Assembly (NCBI GenBank): GCA_036490475.1
Contig: DASXDT010000006.1
Span: forward strand, 930,001 to 994,000
DNA from: Candidatus Tumulicola sp.
GTDB lineage: Bacteria > Vulcanimicrobiota > Vulcanimicrobiia > Vulcanimicrobiales > Vulcanimicrobiaceae
DNA: 64,000 nt
Direction of reading: 5' to 3'
The notes beneath the pieces are model-generated. The model was given only the letters and a program-made list of their open reading frames with translations. It ran no database searches and was not told where the DNA came from. The position numbers and the translations under genes are program-made. Every line of letters starts with the position of its first letter. Position 1 is the stretch's first letter. Positions 8,835 to 16,345 of the stretch are shown here, piece by piece.

Positions 8835-9527
8835 CTATGCTCGGACGATCGCTCGAACGCGAGCAAAGATCGCGTCGAACATCGCGACGGTGAGGACGCC
8901 GGTGTTGGTGTTTTGACGGCTCGGATGGTACGAAGCGATCGCGTGCAGGGTCCGGCTGCCGTTCGTTGCCGTCAGTTCGACGCCGTGACCGAACTTAGGA
9001 CGCGCCGGATCGAGCGCATAGCCGGTTTCGCGTAGTGCGGCAAGGATCGCCGAAAATCCGATCGACCCGAGTCCGACGGCGACGCGCATGCCGGACAGCG
9101 TCGTAAACTCCTCGATGAGATACGAGAAGCAGTTCTGGAGTTCGCGCGGCGTTGGCTTATTCTGTGGCGGCGCGCATCGCAAAGCTGCCGTAATGAACGC
9201 GTCGTGTAATTGCAGACCGTCGTCGCGGTCGACCGCCTTCGGTTGCGAGGCGAAACCGGCACGATACAGCGCCGGATACAGAAAATCGCCGGAAGCATCG
9301 CCCGTGAACGGCCGTCCGGTGCGATTGCTCCCGTGCGCGCCCGGCGCGAGCCCGACGATGGCGACACGAGCGCGGGGATCGCCGAATCCAGGCACCGGCT
9401 TCGCCCAGTAATCGCAATCGCGATACGCGCGCTTCTTTTCTTCGCCGACCGCGGCGATATAGGCGCGAAGCTCGGGGCAGCGGGTGCAGCCGATGACCGC
9501 GCGTTCGATCGACGACAACGATTTCAA
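8835..9527 (-). CDS. Family 5 uracil-DNA glycosylase (UdgB-like)
   Basis: This 230-residue enzyme removes uracil (and in this family hypoxanthine and some other deaminated bases) from DNA to start base excision repair. Four Cys typical of the 4Fe-4S cluster are present (C14, C17, C118, C133). Motif I is GLAPGAHGSNRTGRPF, lacking the catalytic Asp/Asn of family 1, as is characteristic for family 5, and motif II is YHPSRQN. The start is a TTG at 9527, two bases after the trmL stop, so it is co-transcribed with trmL. Confidence 0.88.
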   Translation of the reverse strand: MKSLSSIERAVIGCTRCPELRAYIAAVGEEKKRAYRDCDYWAKPVPGFGDPRARVAIVGLAPGAHGSNRTGRPFTGDASGDFLYPALYRAGFASQPKAVDRDDGLQLHDAFITAALRCAPPQNKPTPRELQNCFSYLIEEFTTLSGMRVAVGLGSIGFSAILAALRETGYALDPARPKFGHGVELTATNGSRTLHAIASYHPSRQNTNTGVLTVAMFDAIFARVRAIVRA

Positions 9528-9528
9528 A

Positions 9529-10047
9529 TCAGGAGAGACCCGGGAACCCGAGACGCTGCAGCGCCGCGTACGTCACGATGCCGACCGACGTCGACAAATT
9601 TAAACTGCGCACCGATTCGTCACGCATCGGGATGCGCAGAGTTCGGCCGGCATAGCGCTGGAGAAGCTCGGCCGGCAGACCACGCGTCTCCTTACCGAAC
9701 ACGAGCACGTCACCGCGCGCGAACGGCGCTTCGCCGTAGTGCATGCGGCCGCGGGTCGAAACGAACCAGCGTGAAAGCGATGCCGTCGCTTCTAAGAAGG
9801 CGTCGAGCGACGGATGAACCGTCAATCGCACGTGTTGCCAATAATCGAGGCCGGCGCGTTTGAGCTCGCGATCGCCGATTGCGAACCCTAGCGGCTCGAC
9901 CAAGTGCAGCGCACAACCGGTGGCCGCGCATAAACGCGCGACGTTTCCGGTATTCGGCGGAATTTCGGGTTCGACGAGGGCGACGTGCAGCGGGACGCTT
10001 TGCAGAGCGTCGAGTGGTGTGATGCGCTCGTGCGGTTGCGTTGCCAA
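9529..10047 (-). CDS. trmL: tRNA (cytidine/uridine-34-2'-O)-methyltransferase
   Basis: The 172-residue SPOUT-class enzyme methylates the wobble ribose of tRNA-Leu isoacceptors using SAM. It has the family opening VALVEPEIPPNTGNVARLC, the middle LVFGKETRGLP (motif II of the knot) and the C-terminal RSLNLSTSVGIVTYAAL (motif III). The start is taken at TTG 10047, overlapping nothing but only 3 bases from the RES stop; it adds about 17 residues to the usual N-terminus and no closer GTG/ATG/TTG fits. No ribosome-binding site is evident. Confidence 0.9.
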   Translation of the reverse strand: MATQPHERITPLDALQSVPLHVALVEPEIPPNTGNVARLCAATGCALHLVEPLGFAIGDRELKRAGLDYWQHVRLTVHPSLDAFLEATASLSRWFVSTRGRMHYGEAPFARGDVLVFGKETRGLPAELLQRYAGRTLRIPMRDESVRSLNLSTSVGIVTYAALQRLGFPGLS

Positions 10048-10050
10048 TCG

Positions 10051-10518
10051 TTACGGCTTCCCGCGAAGGCGAGCGTCGATCGATAAAACGTCGCTCGCGC
10101 CGATGGCTAGACGCGCAAAGTCTCGATGCGCCGGATTGAGTAGAACGTTCTTTTCGATCCGCGCGATGGCGCTGGGGACGCGCAGTCCGACCGAAGAACC
10201 GCTCGCGGCCCAGCGATCGCCGAGACGCTGGCATTCGGCGGGCGCGGGATATTCAAACCAGTTCTGCGGCAATACGTTGGGGTCGAGCGTATCGAGGCGA
10301 ACGTCGTCTGGAATATCGACGGCCGCGTACACCATGTCGACCGGGATGTGCGAGTTCGAGACGTTCACCATAATTTCGAGTAACGCTAGGGAAAAATTTT
10401 CCGCCGTGTAGACGACCGGTACTCCGGGAGAGTTCCAACGACCGCCATAGCGTCGCGCGCCTTCACCGGAAAACGCTGCCGGCTCGTGTTTGGTTTGAAA
10501 CGCGCGATACACTCGCAC
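10051..10518 (-). CDS. RES-domain toxin (predicted NAD+-degrading)
   Basis: The 155-residue protein is a RES family member: R near residue 5 (VYRAF), YGGRWNSPG, VVYTAENFSLALLE with the conserved Tyr and Glu, and a C-terminal NPAHRDF. Characterised RES toxins (for example MbcT) break down NAD+ by phosphorolysis or hydrolysis and stop growth when free of antitoxin. It lies directly downstream (2-base gap) of a DUF2384-type antitoxin gene, the normal order for the RES-Xre module. Expression is presumably set by the antitoxin-bound promoter at 10949-10993. Confidence 0.9.
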   Translation of the reverse strand: MRVYRAFQTKHEPAAFSGEGARRYGGRWNSPGVPVVYTAENFSLALLEIMVNVSNSHIPVDMVYAAVDIPDDVRLDTLDPNVLPQNWFEYPAPAECQRLGDRWAASGSSVGLRVPSAIARIEKNVLLNPAHRDFARLAIGASDVLSIDARLRGKP

Positions 10519-10520
10519 GA

Positions 10521-10955
10521 CTAGCTAAAGACGCCGTGTTCGATTCTGCCGATGACTTGCTCTACTTGACGAACGCCGGCATCCGTTCCGAGCATCTGCA
10601 TCGGGACGCGGTTACCCAGGGCCGCATTCGAACGGCGCAGCCACGCGATGCCTTCATCGCGTCCGAGCGCTTCCATCGCTAATGCTGCAATTCGCGCCAC
10701 CCGCGCGACCCGGTCGGATTCATCGGGCTTCAGCAGTGCGTGCTGCCCCGCGCGCCGGCTGAACGTCGAGCGGTCGATACTGGTGACGTTTTGCAGCTCT
10801 CGGAGCGGCGCATGGGTGCTCTTTGCCAAGTGCGAAACGGCCGCGGCCGGGAGCCCCGAGGCCACGAGCCGCTCAAGGTCGGCGTCTCGCTCGAGCGGCT
10901 TGCCGATGACCCCAGAGCCGCCGAGGAGAGCTACCAGCGCTTCAAAAGGACTCAT
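10521..10955 (-). CDS. Xre/MbcA/ParS-type antitoxin (DUF2384)
   Basis: The 144-residue protein is the antitoxin of the RES pair. The N-terminal helical part (PAAAVSHLAKSTHAPLRELQ and IDRSTFSRRA) is the Xre-like DNA-binding region, and the C-terminal part (AALAMEALG, AIAWL-like, RVPMQMLGTDAGVRQVEQVI) is the Xre-MbcA-ParS toxin-binding domain, where the extreme C-terminus caps the RES active site. The ATG at 10955 lies inside one of two identical operator-like repeats, so the protein is likely to repress its own gene. The predicted mRNA leader is only a few bases long. Confidence 0.88.
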   Translation of the reverse strand: MSPFEALVALLGGSGVIGKPLERDADLERLVASGLPAAAVSHLAKSTHAPLRELQNVTSIDRSTFSRRAGQHALLKPDESDRVARVARIAALAMEALGRDEGIAWLRRSNAALGNRVPMQMLGTDAGVRQVEQVIGRIEHGVFS

Positions 10956-10993
10956 TTGAGTATCAGTATAGACTCATTTGAGCATTACCGCAA
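10949..10993 (-). promoter_or_regulatory. Promoter and paired operators of the RES/Xre module
   Basis: Read on the minus strand there is TTGCGG (10993-10988), a 17-base spacer and TATACT (10970-10965). The 12-base sequence GACTCATTTGAG (plus-strand sense) occurs twice, exactly, at 10949-10960 and 10971-10982, 22 bases apart, that is, about two helical turns. Each copy contains the inverted repeat CTCA-TT-TGAG. One copy fills the promoter spacer, the other covers the start codon. This is a textbook layout for antitoxin autorepression; binding itself is inferred. Confidence 0.8.
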
Positions 10994-11869
10994 GACCTCG
11001 GCATAGTTGATGCCTGGGGGAGCGACCACGTAAGCGATCGCGCCGCTGCGCTGCCATATCCGTTCGAGCGCGGCGCGAGGGTAGACGACACGCACGTTGG
11101 GCGCAGCCGGGTCGTTGACGGCACAATCTCCGTCGCCGGTGAAGCCGCGCAGCACCGCCAGATGGCCGGCCGACGACTCGAGCGGAGCGCCGGGAAGTTC
11201 CCCGGCCGACCACGAGTACGAGAGCACCAGCGGGAGGTTGCGTTCGATCAAGCGCTGCGCTACGTCGAGATTCCCGAGATGTGCGACGACGCCGCGAAGC
11301 CCGAGCCGCCCGCTGTATGCGACGTTGAACGCCCAGTTGCCCGTGCCGTTGTAGGCCCGATCGAAGACCTCGCGAGCGGTCCGTTCCACCGAAACGTCGA
11401 TGCCGTGATAGGCGTGAATCATCGACAGGCTTGCCGGGCTACACCACCCGCGTTCGTTTTCGACGATATATTGCGAGCGAGCCGGAACGTCCAGAATGTA
11501 CGCGTCGCGCGCGTACGGGAGTGAGGCGGCCGCCGGCCGCGCGGACGAGAATGCGATCAACCGCAGGTCCACGTCCACAGCGCGCACGTCGATTCCGTCG
11601 AACGGAAGATTCGACGCGATGACGTCTACGTCGACACGCACACCATCGCCCTCGGCGTTGTACGACGTCGAGCCGCCCGGCTCCCAACGCGCGTACGGTA
11701 ACCATCGGGTGGCTGGAGCGTGCGCCCGCAACAATCGGAATTCGAGTATGCCTTCAGGGTCCAACGCGTTCCAGCTCAACACCCCGTCGCGCGTGCTTTC
11801 GAACAACAACCGTCCGCCATCACTCGAATCGAGCGCTTGCGCGAAGCGCCCCGCCGGACGATCGTTCAT
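10985..11869 (-). CDS. C39-like cysteine peptidase
   Basis: The start is set at the ATG at 11869, which overlaps the TGA of the upstream binding-protein gene (ATGA) and gives 294 residues. Residues 1-125 form a beta-rich domain I do not recognise. Residues 126-290 are a Peptidase_C39_2 domain: the catalytic Cys in GWCSPASL (C143), His in SSAGHLAVLRG (H236) and Asp in VNDPAA (D253). The family cleaves peptides, classically at double-Gly sites in bacteriocin leaders, but stand-alone members have unknown substrates. No signal peptide is visible, so it may act in the cytoplasm on imported peptides. It is the last gene of a four-gene operon. Confidence 0.8.
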   Translation of the reverse strand: MNDRPAGRFAQALDSSDGGRLLFESTRDGVLSWNALDPEGILEFRLLRAHAPATRWLPYARWEPGGSTSYNAEGDGVRVDVDVIASNLPFDGIDVRAVDVDLRLIAFSSARPAAASLPYARDAYILDVPARSQYIVENERGWCSPASLSMIHAYHGIDVSVERTAREVFDRAYNGTGNWAFNVAYSGRLGLRGVVAHLGNLDVAQRLIERNLPLVLSYSWSAGELPGAPLESSAGHLAVLRGFTGDGDCAVNDPAAPNVRVVYPRAALERIWQRSGAIAYVVAPPGINYAEVLR

Positions 11870-13488
11870 ACCTTCCACTGCCACGCGTTCCATGTGTCGC
11901 CGATGAACGCCGCCGGGATATAATTCTTCACGTCGTCGTTCATCGCTGCGTAGCCGCCCTCCCAACTGAAAAACACCGCCGGTACGAGGTCGCGCAGGCG
12001 TTGCTCTTCGCGCTGGTAGAGCGCTTTTCGCGTCGCTCGATCGAAGGTTCGCTCGGCCGCCGCACTCGTCGCGTTCACGATCGGATCGTCGAGCCAGGAC
12101 GTGTTGGCGCCGTTCGGCGGAATGAAGGCGCCGTTCCAGCTGCCGCTGTTGTCGGGGTCCGGGCCGTTCGTGTCGATCGACCACTCCATGTCGTACTTTC
12201 CGGTGTACAGCGGGCCGTCTTGTGCGAAGAAGAGATTGGCCGGATAGTTGCGTACGCGTACGTCGAAGCCGCTGTTGCCGAGCATCGACTGCATCAACAC
12301 TTCGGCTTCCTCGTTCTCCTGATGGCCGACGGTTGCCGAGATCGTCAACGTTAACGGTGCACCGTTACGGAAGCGTTTTCCGCCGGCGCCGGTACGCCAT
12401 CCGGCGTCGTCGAGCAGCTTGGCCGCGAGCGCCGGTTGATAGACGTAGGCGGGCAGCGACGGTGCCGCCCACGACTCGGGAAAGATGTCCGAAACCGCCA
12501 ATCGATCGAGACCGTGATACACGCTGCGCTCGATGCGATTCCAGTCGACCGCGAGCGCGATCGCCCGGCGCACGCGCACGTCGCGCAAATTCGGGCGCGA
12601 CACGTTCAATCCGAGGTGATGCCAATTGGCCAGCAGTTGACGCTTGACCACGATGCCGTCGATGCCGGACAGTCGTGCGACCGAGTTGGCGTCGACGTTG
12701 GGATAGACGTCGATGTCGTGCGTTCGCAACTGGTTGAGCAGCGTATTCACGTCGGGCACGATTGCGTACGTTAGGCGTTGAAGCTGCGGGGCGCCGCGAA
12801 AATATGCCGGATTGGGAGCGAACTCGAGCGATGTGCCGCGATTCCAGGCTTTCAAGACGTACGGACCGCTCGAAACCGGCATGTCGTTCACGGCCGCGCG
12901 ATTCAAGTCGGCCAACCCGCGCAGCAGATGGGCCGGAAGCGGCGGATATCCGGTGCCGATTGCAAGGATGCCGAGCACCGACGCCGACGGCCGCTTTAGG
13001 TGAATGACGATCGTCGCGGGATCGGGTGCCGTCGCACCGGCGAGCGCGTCCCATCCGTAGCGGCTCTTGACGTTGTTGCGCGGATTGAGGACGGCGCGGT
13101 ACGTGAAGAGCCAATCCCCCGCGGTTAGCGGCTGTCCGTCGGCCCAGCGAACGTTCTTGCGCAGATGCACGACGATCGTCGTACCGTCGCGGCTGATCCC
13201 GCCGTTCCTAACCGTCGGCACTTCGGTCGCGAGATCCGGCACGTAGTTGCCGGTGCGATCGTACCGCAACAAAAACGAATACACCAACCCGGCGATCACG
13301 TCGGAGGACGCGCTGTGCGAAAAGAGCGGATTCAAGCTGTCGGGTTCTTCGTCCATGCCGACTCGTAACGTGCCGGGAATCGTCCAGGGATTTCGTTCGC
13401 CGGCACGCGCGACGGTCGAGCGTTGCGCACATGCGCCGGTACCGAGAACTGCGATGGCGACGAGCGTCGTACAAACGGCGCGGATCAC
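11866..13488 (-). CDS. Oligopeptide ABC transporter substrate-binding lipoprotein (SBP family 5)
   Basis: The 540-residue protein starts at GTG 13488, overlapping the TGA of the DUF1611 gene. The N-terminus has a hydrophobic segment ending in LGTGAC, a plausible though imperfect lipobox. The body shows the family 5 pattern: GTLRVGMDEEPDSLNPLFS, the DGQPLTAGDW-type segment after VRWA, IVIHLKRPSASVL, NPAYFRGAPQL, RRAIALAVDWNRI and LLDDAGW. It binds peptides or related solutes outside the inner membrane. No permease or ATPase genes are next to it, so it must share a transporter encoded elsewhere or act as a receptor. Confidence 0.9.
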   Translation of the reverse strand: MIRAVCTTLVAIAVLGTGACAQRSTVARAGERNPWTIPGTLRVGMDEEPDSLNPLFSHSASSDVIAGLVYSFLLRYDRTGNYVPDLATEVPTVRNGGISRDGTTIVVHLRKNVRWADGQPLTAGDWLFTYRAVLNPRNNVKSRYGWDALAGATAPDPATIVIHLKRPSASVLGILAIGTGYPPLPAHLLRGLADLNRAAVNDMPVSSGPYVLKAWNRGTSLEFAPNPAYFRGAPQLQRLTYAIVPDVNTLLNQLRTHDIDVYPNVDANSVARLSGIDGIVVKRQLLANWHHLGLNVSRPNLRDVRVRRAIALAVDWNRIERSVYHGLDRLAVSDIFPESWAAPSLPAYVYQPALAAKLLDDAGWRTGAGGKRFRNGAPLTLTISATVGHQENEEAEVLMQSMLGNSGFDVRVRNYPANLFFAQDGPLYTGKYDMEWSIDTNGPDPDNSGSWNGAFIPPNGANTSWLDDPIVNATSAAAERTFDRATRKALYQREEQRLRDLVPAVFFSWEGGYAAMNDDVKNYIPAAFIGDTWNAWQWKV

Positions 13489-14537
13489 GCCGGCTTGATT
13501 CGCTTTATTAGTACGGGCGCGATCGCGGCATAGAAGTTGCCGGCGCCGAAACGCACCACGTCGTCGGCCGGCAGTCCGGTCTCGGAACGCGCGCGTTCGA
13601 TTGCTCGATGCGCGTCTTCGGTGGATAGCGAACGAGTATTGAGCGCAATTCCGACGATCGGCGCGGGCTTGACGCGCGCGAGCAGCCGTTCGTGGACGTC
13701 GATCGCTTCGGCGTACGACATGCATCGTATCGTCGTTTCTTCCAGATACTCGCGCGATGGATCGCACACCAGGACGAGTGCGTCGGGCGCGCAGCCAAAC
13801 AACAGGGCGGCGCTAACGCCGGCATATGCCGGGTGATCGATCGAACCTTGACCTTCGACGACGATCGGATTGCCGGCGCGGCGCGACGCTTCGAGCACCA
13901 GTTGCTCGCACGCGCCCGCAGCGAAGTCGGCGATGACGCGGTCGACCGACGCACCCCAGCCGGCAATCATCACGCCGGTTTGGCCGGTCGGCACGAACAG
14001 AGGCGCCGCACCCGCGTTGCGAGCGGCGCGCACGATTTCCAGCGCCGCCGTCATCTTGCCGACGGCACAGTCGTTGCCGACGGTGAGCAAAACCGGCGCT
14101 GTGATTCGATACGCGGCGCCGCTAAAAATCGGCACTTGGGGCGGTATGCGAACGTCCCAAATCGTCGTGCCGGCCGCATTCGCTGCGGCACGAAACTCCG
14201 CGTCGTACCCCAGAATGTCGTGCAGTCCGCTGACGATTTCGAGACGCGCGGCAATTGCCTCGAGCACCGCCGCTCGCCAGTCGGGCGGAAGCGCACCACC
14301 TTTTGGTGCGGTGCCGATCAGCAATGCGGTCGGTTCGAGCGCCAACGCTTGCGCGACCGTCGCGACGATCGGCGCATCGCTTTCGAGATGTGGAACGACG
14401 TCGCGCACGCGCTTTCCGGCGTGTTCCGGATCGATCACCGCAACGACCGGGTCGGAAGCGTATCGGATGACGCCGTGCGCGGTCTTGGCATCGCTCGCGA
14501 AGCGATGCGGGGCGAGAACGGCGTAGCGTCTCGTCAC
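13485..14537 (-). CDS. DUF1611 protein, DgcN-like (D-glutamate N-acetyltransferase candidate)
   Basis: The 350-residue protein starts at GTG 14537, overlapping the TGA of the epimerase gene. It has the DUF1611 layout: an N-terminal Rossmann-like part with ending near IPIFSG-like IPPQVPIFSG, then a P-loop-like VGNDCAVGKMTA (G154-K161) and PTGQTGVMIAGWG, VVEGQGSIDHPAYAGVS and the C-terminal LNTRSL. DUF1611 proteins called DgcN have been reported as D-glutamate N-acetyltransferases that work with the racemase DgcA. Here it lies directly after a DgcA-like gene, which supports that role. The reaction is inferred from family and context, not shown by residues alone. Confidence 0.85.
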   Translation of the reverse strand: MTRRYAVLAPHRFASDAKTAHGVIRYASDPVVAVIDPEHAGKRVRDVVPHLESDAPIVATVAQALALEPTALLIGTAPKGGALPPDWRAAVLEAIAARLEIVSGLHDILGYDAEFRAAANAAGTTIWDVRIPPQVPIFSGAAYRITAPVLLTVGNDCAVGKMTAALEIVRAARNAGAAPLFVPTGQTGVMIAGWGASVDRVIADFAAGACEQLVLEASRRAGNPIVVEGQGSIDHPAYAGVSAALLFGCAPDALVLVCDPSREYLEETTIRCMSYAEAIDVHERLLARVKPAPIVGIALNTRSLSTEDAHRAIERARSETGLPADDVVRFGAGNFYAAIAPVLIKRIKPA

Positions 14538-15550
14538 GGGCTGGTTTCGCGAACGCCGAGGCCCGGGGTGTCGGGGAGCACGAGCTTTCCCCGGTCGTAC
14601 GTAACGCCCGAGTAGGGGTCGGATGCGGTCAAGAACGGACCGTCGATGTCGGCCCAATCGGCTAACGGTGAGATATGTGCCGCAGCGGTCGCCGCAATCG
14701 CGCTTTCGACCATGCAGCCGATCATCACGCGCATTTTCATCGCGCGCGCGGTATGAATCATCGCCAGCGCGCCGCGCAAACCGCCGGTTTTTGCGAGCTT
14801 AATGTTGACACCGTCGACGCAACCGTAGAGTGCGGGAAGATCGCGAGCGGTATGCGCGTCTTCGTCGGCGACGATCGGGATCGACGTTCGCTCGCAAATC
14901 GTTTTCAAGGCTTGCGGGTTGCCGGCCGGGATGGGCTGTTCGCAGCACTCGATCTCGAACGGCTGCAAACGCCGAAGAATAGCGACCGCCGTTTCGGGTT
15001 CCCAACCTTCGTTGGCATCGAGACGCAACGTTCCCGAGAAGCGCTCGCGAACCAGACGGACGATCTCCACTTGATCGTCGGCCGAACCCGCGCCGATTTT
15101 GAGCTTGAGAATCGAGTGGTCGCCGGTCTCGGCAACCTTTGCCAGCGTTTCATCCGGGGTCGCGATGCCGATCGTAAACGACGTGACGGGCGTGCGTTGC
15201 GGATCGAGTCCGAACAGTGCGTACAACGGCTTTCCGAGATCCTTGCCGATCAGGTCGTGCAGCGCAATGTCGAAGCCGGCGCGCGCCGACGGCGGAATCG
15301 CGTCGTCGAGCAACGTTTCGAGATCGTACGGATCGCTCGAAATCGGTTGATAGCGATCGAAGAACGCGACGACGCTTTCGACCGACTCGCCGTAGCGCTC
15401 GATCGGGGTGGCTTCGCCGATTCCGGATCGTCCGTTGGCGTCGACGTGAACGACCGCAGTACTCGCGACCAGCTCTTCGCTGCGGGCGATTTTAAATGGA
15501 TGCACGAGCGGCAGCTCGAGCGGCGTCACCGCGATCGACAGCTTTCCCAC
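14534..15550 (-). CDS. Enolase-superfamily epimerase/racemase (dipeptide epimerase or DgcA-like)
   Basis: The 338-residue protein belongs to the muconate-lactonizing subgroup. All catalytic elements are present: the K-x-K pair in ILKLKIG (K149, K151), metal ligands D178 (RLDANEGW), E204 (CCEQPIP) and D229 (VADED), and the opposing Lys in NIKLAKTGG (K251/K254). Such enzymes epimerise L-Ala-D/L-Glu or N-acyl amino acids; DgcA converts N-acetyl-D-Glu to N-acetyl-L-Glu. The coupling to a DUF1611 gene favours the DgcA role, while the peptide-binding and peptidase genes downstream favour muropeptide-derived dipeptides. Start at GTG 15550; sequence upstream in frame is Arg-rich. Confidence 0.88.
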   Translation of the reverse strand: MGKLSIAVTPLELPLVHPFKIARSEELVASTAVVHVDANGRSGIGEATPIERYGESVESVVAFFDRYQPISSDPYDLETLLDDAIPPSARAGFDIALHDLIGKDLGKPLYALFGLDPQRTPVTSFTIGIATPDETLAKVAETGDHSILKLKIGAGSADDQVEIVRLVRERFSGTLRLDANEGWEPETAVAILRRLQPFEIECCEQPIPAGNPQALKTICERTSIPIVADEDAHTARDLPALYGCVDGVNIKLAKTGGLRGALAMIHTARAMKMRVMIGCMVESAIAATAAAHISPLADWADIDGPFLTASDPYSGVTYDRGKLVLPDTPGLGVRETSP

Positions 15551-15597
15551 GGTGCGGCAGTTTCGCGCCACGCGCCGCTTCCCCGCCGTGGCCCGTT

Positions 15598-16098
15598 TTA
15601 CGCTAGGATTCGTATCGGCGAGGACACTCGATAACAGGTTCCGGAATGATCCAAGCGCGCGGATTCGCCTAACGTCCCAGCGGCGTGACGTTCGGAACCG
15701 CAAATGACACGCCGCTCTTCTGCATTGTCATAGCCTGCGACGCGCCGATGCGACAGGCGCTGCTCGGCCGCGCGCGATTCGACGGCGTGATCGATCTCGT
15801 GTCCCAAGCCTAACGCCGGGGACTGGTGGCCGCCGCTGCTGGTGCGCAGTGCCGAATACGGATCCCATGCGATGGTGTCGGTATTCGGGTCGAAGTGGTC
15901 GTCGTTACGGTGGTTCACCGTGAGTCTGAACTGTCGTCCGCGCGCGCCTTCCAATCGTTCGAACAGCGCACGCTCGCTTGGATCGCGGCACAGGTAGCGT
16001 TTGGCTTGCTCGTACAGATGTTCGCTCGCACGAGGGAGCGTTAACGTTCCGCGATGGGCGGTGGAGGTGTTCGAAGGGTTCGCGGGCGGCACGAGCAT
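15598..16098 (-). CDS. M91 family zinc metallopeptidase
   Basis: The 166-residue product shows the M91 (NleD-like) pattern: DPNTDTIAWDPYSAL, then SPALGLGHEIDHAVE with the zinc motif H100-E101-x-x-H104, then YDNAEERRVI and LGESARLDHSGT near the C-terminus. M91 peptidases are best known as effector domains or the tips of RHS-type toxins. This copy is a bare domain with no signal peptide. The same frame continues upstream with protein-like, Pro-rich sequence beyond a TGA at 16129-16131, so the true 5' end may be lost or the ATG at 16098 may not be the natural start. No immunity gene is recognisable nearby. Confidence 0.7.
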   Translation of the reverse strand: MLVPPANPSNTSTAHRGTLTLPRASEHLYEQAKRYLCRDPSERALFERLEGARGRQFRLTVNHRNDDHFDPNTDTIAWDPYSALRTSSGGHQSPALGLGHEIDHAVESRAAEQRLSHRRVAGYDNAEERRVICGSERHAAGTLGESARLDHSGTCYRVSSPIRILA

Positions 16099-16131
16099 CG
16101 TACGTCCATCACGCGCCGAAATCGAACGTCA

Positions 16132-16345
16132 AGAGCGGCGAAGTTCCTTCTTGACCGGCGGTGGTACGGTAAAGGGACTCGACTGCGTGTAACGCGCATC
16201 GCGACTAGGCGCCGAGCCGACTATAATACCAACGGGAGCATAAGCTCCGGATACGACGGGCTGGCTTGGGTTAAAAACCTGCTGGACCGGCGCCCGGGCC
16301 GCACCCACCTGCGAGACGCAGGTTCGAACGCCGGCTGCGAAGACG
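16132..16345 (-). other. Coding-like stretch in frame with M91 gene, stopped by TGA
   Basis: Between the isomerase gene and the M91 gene, the minus-strand frame of the M91 gene reads as plausible protein (for example QQVFNPSQPVVSGAYAPVGI and SPFTVPPPVKKEL), without a good ATG and ending at TGA 16131-16129. It could be the remnant N-terminus of a longer protein. The plus strand of this gap has a TATAAT at 16222-16227 and a GGAGC-ATAA-GCTCC hairpin just after, with no matching gene downstream. Confidence 0.3.

Noticed and set aside
16318-16345. T-loop-like GGTTCGAAC near 16320
   Set aside because: No acceptor, D- or anticodon stems can be paired around it; TTCGA is frequent in this genome.
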